Shown: positions 27,201 to 42,032 of the stretch, piece by piece | Layout: the number at the start of each line of letters is the position of its first letter | How positions within the stretch are numbered: the first letter of the stretch is position 1 | Assembly: GCA_021234155.1 (NCBI GenBank) | Contig: JAJEKV010000107.1 | Location: 2,784,883-2,848,882, forward strand | Length of the DNA stretch: 64,000 bases | Source of the DNA: Isoetes taiwanensis | Lineage: Eukaryota > Streptophyta > Lycopodiopsida > Isoetales > Isoetaceae | Direction of reading: 5' to 3' | Notes under the pieces: generated by a model | Told to the model about the DNA's origin: nothing | Seen by the model: the letters and a program-made list of their open reading frames with translations, nothing else | The model's database searches: none | Program-made: the position numbers and the translations under genes

Positions 27201-29166
27201 AACCAAAGTGTTTTGTCGTTTCGACATTAAGTGAGGTTCAAATGCCGAACCGACTTCGCCACATCGTCCTAATGCCAAAATTACCCTAGGGACCAAGTTA
27301 TACCTACGCCAGTTTTGGTAAAGAAACAAACAAACACTTACGCCCTACATTGTAATTTGAGATTCAAAGGACCCACCTCCCCAGGCCAATTGACTACGAA
27401 AACTGTGTTGCACATGAGATAATTTTGGCGGATTCTTCAAGATCTTTCTAATGAAGAAAAGGGTGGGCTTGTATTGAAATACATCGCCACAAAACTTGGT
27501 CCCTAGGGCAATGTCGACGTTGTTCCGAGTCCATTGGCGAGAGAGATCTCAAATTACCCTAATGATCACGGTGTTGCAGAGGGGAAGTTGCCCGTCCGGT
27601 CCCTAGGCAATGTGGCCTTCCATTGGAGAGGAATTTTGGGGCAAGTCGCCGGGTGGTTTTAGGGTCCGGTGGTTTTAGGGTCCTCAAGGCCAACACCCCC
27701 CTACGCCAAGACACTACAAGAAGGTCCTAGTCAACCGACAAGGATAGAGCTTCCAAACGTAAACCCTATGAGCTGCCGTGTTCTAGCAGGGTTTGGCGCT
27801 TTGGGTGCCGAAGTTTTGGTCTTTGCACTTGGGACGGGGCCGATCACATGCAGTTGAGAACGCCAAGCAAGGGAAACCGACTTTAATGGAGTTTGGACCT
27901 CGTGACTCTCCCGCTGGCGCGCTTAGGAAGTCAAGGGCCGCTTTTGCAAGAGTAAAGACATTCGTGAAATTCGTAATTAATGCATAGTACGGACTTAAAT
28001 TCTGATTTTTGTCACTAGCTTCCTAAGTCATCGCCAACATACAGCCAACTTTCAAAAATTTTGGATAAGGTTTAGATCAAATAGTTTGCACTAGAACAAA
28101 TCCGGCAGCCTGTTGTTGGGCAGCCGAAATGCACACTTGCCCAAGTCAAACAAGGCCAGACCTTGCAAGGCCTCCTCATTAGAGGGGAGAGTCCAACCCC
28201 GTGAGGCGAGCCCCAAAAGCTTCCCGAGGCAGCCTTTTCCCGGCAACGCAAGGCCGGGGGTGTACGCTAAAGACCACACTCCCGATCTCTTGCCCCGTGA
28301 TCCCACCGTTGAAATCTTTGTTCGAGGAACCTGGTCCGAGAAGGTCCAAAAATCCAACATCCGTCCCGGAGAACATATCAAACCGCTGCCGCCCCCGGGC
28401 GATACATTGTAGAAACCAAAGTGTTTTGTCGTCTGACATTATGGAGGTTCAAATGCCGATCCGACTTTGCCACATCGTCCGAATGCCAAAATTACCCTAG
28501 GGACCAAGTTACACCTGGCCATTTTGTAAAAGAAGGAAACACTTACGCCTCTACATTGTAAAGATATTCAGCCAGCCCACCTCCTAGGCCAATTGACTAC
28601 GAGTGTGTTGCACATGAGATAGTTTGGCGCTTCTTCGAGAAGGGGTGGGCTTCGCCACAAAACTTGGTCCCTAGGGCAATGTCGACGCTCGAGTCCATTG
28701 GCGAGACAGCATCACGGTTCCGAGAGGGGAAGGCCCGGCCCACGCCGCCAGGCCTTTGGGAGAGGACTTTGGGGGCAAGCCGCCCGGTGGTTTTAGGGTC
28801 CGCAGTGCTCAAGGCCAACACCCCCTCTACGCCAAGACACTGCCGCTAAGGTCCTAGTCAACCGACAAGCATAGAGCCTCCAAACGTAAACCCTATGAGT
28901 TGCCGTGTTCTAGCGGGGTGGTTTGGCGCTTTGGGTGCCGAAGTTTTGGTCTTTTGCACTTGGGACGTGACCAATCACATGCGCTTGAGAACGCCAAGCA
29001 AGGGGAACTCGACGGAATGGAGTTTGACCCAGACTCCGCTGTGGCGGCGCTTAGAAGTCAAGGCCCGCTTTTGAGAGCAAGACATTCGTAATTTCGTGAA
29101 TTAATGCATAGTACGGACTTAAATTCTGATTTTTGTCACCTAGCATCCTAAGTCATCGCCAACATA
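18275..29166 (+). repeat. 1.1-kb tandem array inside CACTA, about 9.6 units (copy A)
   Basis: Units begin with AATGCCAAAATTACCC at 18275, 19375, 20483, 21658, 22784, 23895, 25014, 26133, 27271 and 28482, so the period is 1.10-1.21 kb. The last unit is cut after about 685 bp. Most variation between units is short indels at GC-rich sites. Units 3 and 9 are longer because of small internal insertions (for example near 21600 and 27430-27670). Each unit also holds a 16-bp inverted repeat. Many open frames of 60-110 codons recur on both strands, but they shift from unit to unit and I do not regard them as genes. Confidence 0.93.
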
Positions 29167-29540
29167 CGCATGTTGAGATAAACTACATCTTTGCATGTTG
29201 GTAGGGTATTAGTTCTCATAGCAGGGACAAAATTAAAAAAAATATATATATATATATGTCGTCGAATAAAGTTTAACACGTAGCTATTGGTAAGGTATTA
29301 GTTATCGAAAGTAAGGTATTACTAGTTATCATCATCGTGATATATACCTCATAGCTCAACCTGATGTACCACAAAAACATTGAACATTTTCATAGTGGTA
29401 TATTTCATAACTTTAACGGGTGTAGCAAGTCAAATAAATCCCTATCCATGTTAAATAAACCCATGTATCAAGTGTACATGCATTCTATACTATTTAAAAA
29501 AAAAATTTTTTTTTTTTTTTTTGGTCGTCGTAAAAAAAAA
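29167..29540. other. AT-rich CACTA interior, copy A
   Basis: The satellite stops at CATAC and AT-rich sequence follows. It includes an (AT)n microsatellite at about 29237-29257 that is longer in copy B (56824-56843) and a long A/T homopolymer stretch at 29498-29543. No coding potential is seen. Confidence 0.6.
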
Positions 29541-29605
29541 AAAAACGCCGCTCAACGACGCTTTTGTCGCCGCTTAACGACGTCACGACGCCGTTAAACG
29601 ACGAC
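29540..29605 (+). repeat. Internal palindromic repeat block, copy A
   Basis: Three or four copies of the same family of motif as in the subterminal blocks (CGCCGCTCAACGACGC, CGCCGCTTAACGACG, CGCCGTTAAACGACG) sit in the interior of the element, directly after a T/A homopolymer tract like the one that ends the left block. Their presence so far from either end is unusual. Confidence 0.7.
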
Positions 29606-30780
29606 TGCGGATTTAAATCGAAAACAGCGGCAATCCCGCGCTTTATTTTCGAAAGCAAGCAAAGCTTATGGAGGAGCATTTTTGAGGCGATTTTCGCGCC
29701 GGATCTACTTTGGGGGTCTATTCTAAGTGTAAGACAAGCTTCATAAGGTATGTGCACGGATCAACCAACTCGCTTTTTGAATCTAAACTTGTTTTGGGTA
29801 GATTTAGGGCTTTTGTATTTGTTGTTTGTTCTTCCTTCAACCTTCATTCTTCTTCTTCCATTCTTGCATCCTTCTTCCATACATATTCTTCCATTCCCTT
29901 TGTCATCTTCTTCTTTGATTCTTCCTCCTCTTATACTACTTCTTCCTCCTCTTATTCAAATTTTACTCTTAATCCTCCTCTTGCGCTTCATCTTCTTCGT
30001 ATTCTTCCTCCCCCATTTTCGGTTCCTCCTCTTCTTCTTAGCCTTTTCTTCTTCGAATTCTTCCATTCTTCTTCTAATTTTTTCCCATCTAAGAAGACGC
30101 CGTTAAAAGATCTAGACCCTTCTTTTTCCAAAATTTTTCCTTATTAGTTGTTTTATACTATTTCTTTCTAATCATTGAATTTTTGTTTTGCATGTACACT
30201 CCTAGCAAAATGTGTTGTTCTTGCAAAACAAGTTGGCACCTCTTCCGTGTAAGGATTTAATTTTTTCAATACGCTAAAAAATACTAATGCTTTATTTAGG
30301 TTAAATTGTTATCCAAGAAGGGGACGCCATTGAAACCACCCTCCCCCATTGATTTTCCATATTTTTTTTCCTTTAAGTTGTTTTTTATTTATACTAATAT
30401 TTTACTAATCATTGAATTTATTGTTTTGCATGTACACTCCTAGCAAATGCATTGTTTGTGCAAAACAACTTTGCCACCTTTGTACCGTGTAAGCATTTAA
30501 TTTTCAATATGCTTAATGTATTGATTAATGTATTTAGCTTAATTTATTGATTAATGTATTTAGCTAAAAAATTGGGGCTTCATTTATTTTTGTATTTTTT
30601 TTAATATATTTAAGTTTACATCATTTAATGACGTTAAAATCTTATATTTCTTTATTGGTTAAATTCATTTTATAGGCTTTAAATTAAATGTATTAACTTC
30701 ATTCATAATAAATGTATTATTATTATTTTTTTCAATTTATAAAAAAAATTAAAAAAAAATTTAAAAAAAATTAAAAAAAA
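29606..30780. other. Pyrimidine tract and internal duplication in CACTA, copy A
   Basis: From about 29818 to 30090 the plus strand is a long TTC/CTT-rich pyrimidine tract. It yields Leu/Ser/Phe-rich frames up to 145 codons that I judge non-coding. Two diverged direct copies follow (about 30110-30330 and 30345-30560), each containing TTTTGCATGTACACTCCTAG and a later GTGTAAG. The pattern resembles the leader of a transcription unit whose coding part is missing, but that is only a guess. Confidence 0.45.
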
Positions 30781-30784
30781 TTTT

Positions 30785-31145
30785 TTACGCGGGTCGCCAC
30801 GCCGCGAATCTGCTACGGGTAACGCCGCTGGCCGTCGCCGGCCGGCGTGCCATCGGTACGCGACGCCGTTAAACGACGCCAAACACGCACGCCACGCCGC
30901 GAACTCCGCCACCGACGCCACGCCGGCCGCCCGGCTGCGGCCAGCGCAGGTATCGCGGGCGCCGTTGAACGACGCCACGCCGCCGCTTTAAGACGACGCC
31001 GCTGGCGACGCTGTGATAGCGACGCTGGCCCACGCCGTGAAACGACGCGGCAGACGCCGCTATAGGCGCCGCTCATCGACTTTTTGGCGCCGCTCATCGA
31101 CGCTCAAACGACGCCCGACGCCGTGAATAGACGCCGTAATGCGGC
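30785..31145 (+). repeat. CACTA right subterminal palindromic repeats, copy A
   Basis: The GC-rich block carries motif variants such as GACGCCGTTAAACGACGCC at 30862-30880, then CGCCGTTGAACGACGCC and others up to the terminal inverted repeat. The motif orientation is the same as in the left block, but because the motif is nearly palindromic the two ends still look alike to a binding protein. Confidence 0.78.
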
Positions 31146-31162
31146 AATTTTTTGTAGTGAAA

Positions 31163-31813
31163 TGCCCCCGAAAGTGGCAATGACATCCGCAATGTCCGGA
31201 CAAGACGGAGATAATGCTGACCATCTCCCCGCCAATTTCTCCTTGTCCTTTATTATAACTTCATCTCCGTAGACATGGTGTCTATTTTAGGCCCTGAGGC
31301 CGCCAAGAGTCCGCTATCCCCGCCCCCTTTCAAACCGCAAATATGCTAATACCGCCAAGCAATTGTTGCACTTGGGTCTCAATGCCCGCAAACCGCTGTT
31401 TTTACTATAGCCGCTGTTTCTTAAGCACTTGGGGGACGGAGGCTTGTTGCTCTTTTCCGCCATGTGAGATCCGAGTGGTGTGATCCTCAACCATCGCCTC
31501 GTTTGTCTCCCCACCTCTCATGGCATGACTAGTGTGCCATCCTTGTGGAATCGCCCCGAGGTCCGCAAAGCCGGGTCTCTGCCGACCGTGGCCGGGCCGG
31601 GCCGAAATGAACTTGCCGCCGAAGCCTTTGCACGAGCCTCCTTCTTCATGGAAGAGGCTTCTCCCTTGGCCCATCCGCTAGGTCTAGGTCTCTTTTTGCT
31701 TTTATTTATCAGCCTCGTATGCTCCTCCCAAGTGGGCATGTCGTGCAAATGGTTCGAAGTCCGGTCCGGTCCGGGTTCTTGAGTTGGGTTGGGGATGTCC
31801 TGAGAGTGTCCAT
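31163..31813 (-). pseudogene. LINE ORF1, 5' part, copy A
   Basis: The minus strand begins with an ATG at 31813 (MDTLRTSPTQLKN in the clearer copy B) and runs into the CACTA right end. The middle is rich in Lys, Arg and Gln (GEASSMKKEARAKASA) and then helix-prone, as in LINE ORF1 RNA-binding proteins. The frame continues into the segment left of the CACTA element at 17674. Copy A has frame slips. The ORF1 role is inferred from position 5' of the endonuclease-RT and not from a recognised domain. Confidence 0.55.
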
Positions 31814-32330
31814 GGATACCTAGACAGATCTTGAATCAAACGGACCAACAAATTAGGGCAAGTCAAGGGAATATGTGAAGCCCTAATCCAGAATCCAGAA
31901 GAGCAAACCGGCCGGAAAATTGCTGTTATCACAGAAATAACTTAGCCAACCAGGGTCATATCATACACCATCGGAAAGGTTGCTAAGAGAGCTTTCCAAC
32001 GCAACAAATTTCAGCTGAAACGGACTTCTGGATCTCCTGTTATAAGTGAAAACGTGTGACTAGCACCACCGCCTTAGGGTTTAAGCGCCTAAAAGAACTG
32101 CCATTTAGCAAGAAAGCATTCAGAGACTATATTAAATGAGGCAATATGTATTTTTGGGCCCTTTCGGGCCATAACAAATTAGAACATGCAACACAACATG
32201 ATCTTTATGGTAGGACCTCTTAATACATTTACAATATTGTACAAGCATCTCTTAAACACGTTCGCACAAATATTCTCTTAAATATTGTACCACAATGGCT
32301 TAAAAATCCTACAACAGCCTCATGGTTCAA
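31814..32330. other. LINE 5' leader and flank, copy A
   Basis: Upstream of the ORF1 start on the minus strand lies about 300 bp of mixed sequence that could be the LINE 5' untranslated region. A hairpin GGGCCC-TTT-CGGGCC follows at about 32157-32172, then AT-rich DNA. I could not fix the 5' end of the retrotransposon. Confidence 0.4.
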
Positions 32331-33270
32331 ATGACCTCATGAATATCTCTCATTGCCCTTGTTTTTACTGGTTCAAGTTCAAGCTCTTCAAAATTACTTG
32401 ATAGAACATATTTTGTCTCTAATAATTTTTCATATCCCTTATTGATCAATGAAATTTTTCTCATTGAGTGAAGAACAAGACAGTGCAAGTCCTCAGGGCT
32501 TCAAAGCCATGCTAGGAATAAAGTTAATAATCTCATCCTTGATGATTTTTCCTGTTGATCCTGCATACAGTAATAACTAATTTAATTATTGTTATTGGGC
32601 TAACTTCCAATGCAAACAAGAAAAAGAAGTTATTTATCAACATATAATATAATACATGTAACAAGAAAAGGTCCTCGATCTATGTAAAGGAAGCTGCAGA
32701 ATGGACAGGCAACATTTGGCCATGACTATGAGTAGTGAATCTTAGACTATGAATAGTGTATCTTAGACGGGATGCTACATCTACGACTTCCTCGAATCGC
32801 TCTCTACGTAATCGAATTCTTCCGCCATGTATGTTCAAATTTTCGCAGAATCCAAGCTCTACGAATCAAAATTTTCCATATGAATGATAGGAGAGAATGC
32901 TGTCAGGAATTTGGTTACATTATATAGGAAAATCTTGAAGCTAAAAATGAAAGGGCAGGTTAATTTGATGGCGGATGAAGGAGGAGGGGGAGCTACAAAT
33001 TCGCCCTGATTTGTTGTAGTTACGCCCTGCAAATTCACAAACGACCTGCATTCCTCTGTGAATATGTTAAAAAGGGCACCGGGGAAACGTAACTGAACTC
33101 GTGATCTTGAACCGCGGGCCGAAAGTCGAAATCCTGCTTACTTTGCTCCCTTGCAGGAAAGCGTTTCTTGCAAAACAATAACCCTGGCCGATTCTGCAAA
33201 TCGAGGATGCCCAGATGCCTTCCATGCCTTCCGACCGACCAAACAAATCCTTTACCCTAACGTAGGCTGT
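32331..33270 (-). pseudogene. Unidentified minus-strand coding candidate, copy A
   Basis: This is the counterpart of 59900-60842. Here the frame is broken. For instance the copy B segment coding twice for DSVEPV reads CTACG and CTCTCTACG in place of CTACAG, and the ELELEP/ELELGP segment near 32370 is retained. Nothing beyond copy B's content is visible. Confidence 0.3.
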
Positions 33271-33630
33271 AATAAACCCTAAAGTTAAGCTATCGAGCCC
33301 TGCATGCCTGTAATAAATCCTAAAGTTAAGCTATCGAGCCCTGCATGCCTTTAGATATTGTTTTTTTTTTTTTTTTTAACATGGGGCCAAACCATTGGCA
33401 ATTGCCATAAAAAGAACATGAAATCAGATATAAACTCTAGATGTACATTAGTACATCCATGAGATTACACCACCAAATCATATAAAAACCTTAGGGAAAA
33501 AGTATAACAAGGTGCTGCGCACAGAGGGTTGCCCTCCATGGCCAGAGGTTGAGGTGCATACTTGAAAGTTATATTTTTTACAATCAATCGAAATTGCTAT
33601 TTTAAACCATTGACATTTTGTAAAGGTGAT

Positions 33631-35165
33631 GGTATCCATTTGCATCACTAACAGATGAGGCCCAAAACAATTGGACATCAATTAGAGAAGTCTTTTATAA
33701 TGGCCAATATATCCCTCAAAATGAAAGATCTTGTGTTTTCCATTTTGAACAATGTCTACAACGTCATACTAACAAAATATAGACAATAACATCTCAAGCT
33801 TTGTAGAAAGTGGAGAGAGTGTCAAATAATAGATGATGGGTGAGAAGATGTCTCAATCGATCATAGATTGGTGGCATGGCAAGGCTTCACCAAGTGATGT
33901 AAACTCTTTGTCCTCATGGCTAGCATGGTGGCATCATAGAGTAAGCAGATATGAAAATTATATGAAGGCGAGCATAGACTTACCCACAGCTATGTATATG
34001 CCTGATACAAATTTGTCAGAATCTAGACATGGGAGTTGGTTAGCTGCAACTGGGTATACTAGAACCTTAACATTGTATGATGCAAGCCTTTTTTAGCTCT
34101 GTGAAGCATTATTGCAGAGCACTAGGTATAAATCATATTTAGAGCACAATTACGTTGGTCTTGGACCTGGAATTTCGACTTTACTTACCAGACTACAAGG
34201 GCAACTTAGTAGCGGTATTAAGTCAAAAGTTGCTGCTAAATGTTTTAACCAGGAAGTTGGCAGACATAGCATGTATCCACATAATTGAGGAACAGGTGGA
34301 AATGACCAACCCGTATCTAAAAAACAAAAAACAGTCTCCAAGGATGGGAATCCGACACGAGATTGTGGAACACATCGTCCAGATATGCAAGTACATAGTG
34401 TTCCAAGAGTTGCTTCCCATGATCCGGTAGTCAGAAAATCTGTTTGCTGCTACATCTTCAGTTGTGGTGAAGAGAGATGTTCACAACACTTTTGGGGCTA
34501 ATGTAAGGACAACCAGCCGGTAGTCAAGTAAAATGTCGTGGAATGACATCCAAAATGGAAGGATCAATAAGGGCTTATCATCAATTGCAGCATGTAGCTT
34601 CAAAGGTATCGACTTCTTGGGGTCACAAGAACGATTAATTTGGTTTTGTCCGATAACTCAAAGTGCACATGGTTCTCGGATAAGGCTTTGCCGCACCCAC
34701 CTCTAGAACCACAACTATGGGCAGCTTGCAAGAGGAAACAAGTTCTTGATGAAGAAAGGATACCGCTAGATGGGATTCACATGCAACCAACAATTCATAT
34801 TGGTACGGGCAGCTTCAGTGAAACGCACCGCAATAAAGACGCAGGAATAAAAGGAACGAGGTATGGTGCGCCTTGAGCAAAGTAAAAATATGGTGGTCGA
34901 TGATAGAACCACACAAGCTATCATTCAAAGGAGGCATGTCAAATACACACTCCAAAGAGAGAAAAAGTTCCATGATGGTTAGCATAAAACGTGAACTTGC
35001 TTGCACCCGTCCGTGTTTTTCATGCATTGATCGACAAAAACAACTTATTCCTTGCAAGCACTTGTTCTACGTGATACACGGCGGGTGCTTGGGAGGGATC
35101 CTTTGGCTGATCTAATGACCGATACAACTAATGTTTCCAAATTCAAGTTGGAGATTATTTTAGCT
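33631..35165 (+). pseudogene. SWIM zinc-finger transposase-like pseudogene, copy A
   Basis: A largely continuous frame reads LTDEAQNNWTSIREVF and SCVFHFEQCLQRH (33640-33760, a Cys/His motif). After a frame change it reads WLAWWHHRVSRYENYM, NLSESRHGSWLAATGY and LTLYDASLF (33833-34093). It passes an in-frame TAG (34094) and continues as LCEALLQSTRYKSYLEH and VGLGPGISTLL, then a TGA (34286), then GEERCSQHF. The end holds a SWIM-type Cys-x-Cys...Cys-x-His finger, damaged here but clear in copy B. This arrangement resembles MULE/FAR1-like transposases and related plant SWIM proteins; I infer a transposase relic. Both stops are shared with copy B, so it was dead before the duplication. Confidence 0.65.
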
Positions 35166-35846
35166 TAGTGTATTGTTGTAGTGGACATAAGTTATTTGTG
35201 TTTTGTCTACTATTACTATGTTATAGTACTTTTAAGTATTTTTGGAGTTCTCCTTCCATCGTGGTGGTTGTGTGACGACTACTCATTTATAAATTGTGTC
35301 CTTTACTTGAAACTTATTTGCCCACGTGCCTTCTGCAATAAACCAAATTCACGTTCGACCTTCCCAACAAGAATAAACCCTTTTTTTTTGTTGCAAATAA
35401 TATTATTCTCGTCTTTGAAAGAAGCCCATTACGGCCAGCAAAAAAAACCGTATACCCCTCTGAATGAGCATCTTGAACAATAAAAACAATAGTTTATGTA
35501 TCGTTTCGCCATAGGAGCCCACGCATATTGGGGTTGAAAGAAGTAATTTTGTCATTCCTAAATCCACATTGCCATGCAGTGGAATGTTTTTGAATATATA
35601 AATGTATTGCTTCTAATTGATAGAAGACTTTCATTACAAAGAATAGATAGAATACACGGAAGCCTGGAATGGGGACATGCTATCACCCAATAAACTACAC
35701 CAAAATTTCAGAATTTAACTCTCAAGTCGCTTGAAGAATTAACAACTCTTGTCTATTCAATCTCTTCACCTTTAATGTCCCTATAAGTACTTGTGCTCTA
35801 AACAAAGCACTTCCTAAGAATGACAACATTGCTGGTACCTAAACAG
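35166..35846. other. Spacer and intron of pyruvate kinase, copy A
   Basis: No gene is seen. The segment follows the transposase relic and leads into the pyruvate kinase exon, so part of it is likely intron or the sequence that replaced the upstream exons. Confidence 0.4.
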
Positions 35847-36129
35847 CTGTTTCGGAATGAATGTTGCACGATTAAATATTTCACACGGAGATCACTCATC
35901 CCACAAGAAAGTGATAGATCTTGTAAAAGAGTATAATGCACAATCAATGGACAATGTCATTGCTATTATGCTTGACACAAAAGTAAGTCCTGCTTTCGTT
36001 CTTGCATGTAGTTTGGAACTATCCAAGCTTTGTGTAACCAACAACTACCTGTTCTTATGTATCACAAAGGAGATAACAGAATTATCTTTTCTTTCTATTG
36101 ACTAACACATACCTATTGTAGGGCCCAGA
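35847..36129 (+). pseudogene. Plastidial pyruvate kinase exon, truncated copy A
   Basis: An exon (35847-35982) encodes GMNVARLNISHGDHSSHKK, VIDLVKEYNAQ and IAIMLDTK, the start of the catalytic barrel of plant plastidial pyruvate kinase (beta type). It makes pyruvate and ATP from phosphoenolpyruvate and ADP. A GTAAGT donor follows, then a 139-bp intron, then only 8 bases of the next exon (GGCCCAGA) before the sequence switches to the left end of the duplicated unit. No exons for the N-terminal part precede it, and the internal ATG at 35857 is not a start codon. It cannot encode an enzyme, but it reads in the same direction as the tail-anchored gene that follows. Confidence 0.85.
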
Positions 36130-36140
36130 CTTATCTGGAG
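36118..36140. other. Tandem duplication junction
   Basis: The right end of unit A (GGCCCAGA, matched at 63704-63711) is joined to the left end of unit B (ACTTATC, matched at 8823-8829). The outer flanks are unrelated to each other, and only about one base (A) is shared at the join, so there is no long homology. This fits end joining or replication-based duplication. Confidence 0.82.
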
Positions 36141-36384
36141 TATGATCTATGTACATCTGTACTATTCATTTCCCAAAATAATTACTGCTTATCAGTTAGC
36201 ATACAATATATCTTCTTTAATTACCTAAAAAAAGAAAAATTGTAGTTTCATGGAATGCTTTGAAATATGTTGTTGTCTAGGTCTTGATTAAAGATACTTA
36301 ATTCTCTCTTTCTATAGCTTGATAAAGCTCGTCTTTGAGAATTTACAAGTTTTTTTCTGAGTTACAAATGATCAGTTTAACCAG

Positions 36385-42032
<5,648 letters not shown>

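Larger units (their letters stand above)
17678..31159. mobile_element. CACTA (En/Spm-type) transposon, copy A, 13.5 kb
   Basis: The left end reads CACTACAAGGATAGTCGACG at 17678. The right end, reverse-complemented, reads CACTACAAAAAATTGCCGC ending at 31159. AAA flanks both ends (17675-17677 and 31160-31162), the 3-bp target duplication typical of CACTA elements. Removing the element joins the two halves of a LINE ORF1. Inside are GC-rich subterminal repeats, a 10.9-kb satellite array, an AT-rich middle and a second subterminal block. I see no TNPD-type transposase, so it is probably non-autonomous and mobilised by another element. Confidence 0.88.
8823..36128. repeat. Segmental duplication, copy A (about 27.3 kb)
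   Basis: This is the left copy of a direct tandem duplication whose right copy starts at 36129. Landmarks recur in the same order and orientation: the tail-anchored gene exons, a pentanucleotide run at 13108 (copy B 45282), LINE, CACTA termini, the transposase pseudogene starting at 33833 (61413), and the pyruvate kinase exon at 35857 (63439). Long AT-rich stretches, such as 12240-12790 against 44415-44960, are nearly identical. Copy A lacks the Helitron of copy B and has about four more CACTA satellite units. Confidence 0.93.

Noticed and set aside
18275-29166. Dozens of open frames of 60-150 codons in the 1.1-kb array
   Set aside because: They recur by repetition, exist on both strands at once, change frame from unit to unit and match no domain. 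GC-rich repeats give such frames by chance.
18275-29166. CRISPR array or LTR pair
   Set aside because: Repeat units are over 1 kb with no spacers, and neither tRNA-type primer sites nor gag-pol coding lie between units. The context is a plant transposon.
29710-30147. 145-codon Ser/Phe-rich frame, and a Leu-rich alternative
   Set aside because: It comes from a pyrimidine tract, and two frames are open together for that reason. There is no sign of selection for protein.
33478-33681. Minus-strand frame of 67 codons conserved in both copies
   Set aside because: It is the antisense of the transposase-like frame that reads LTDEAQNNWTSIREVF on the plus strand.
35857-36105. 82-codon gene starting at the ATG
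   Set aside because: The ATG is the internal Met of GMNVARLN in pyruvate kinase, and the reading after MLDTK runs into the intron. It is an exon, not a small gene; the same holds at 63439.
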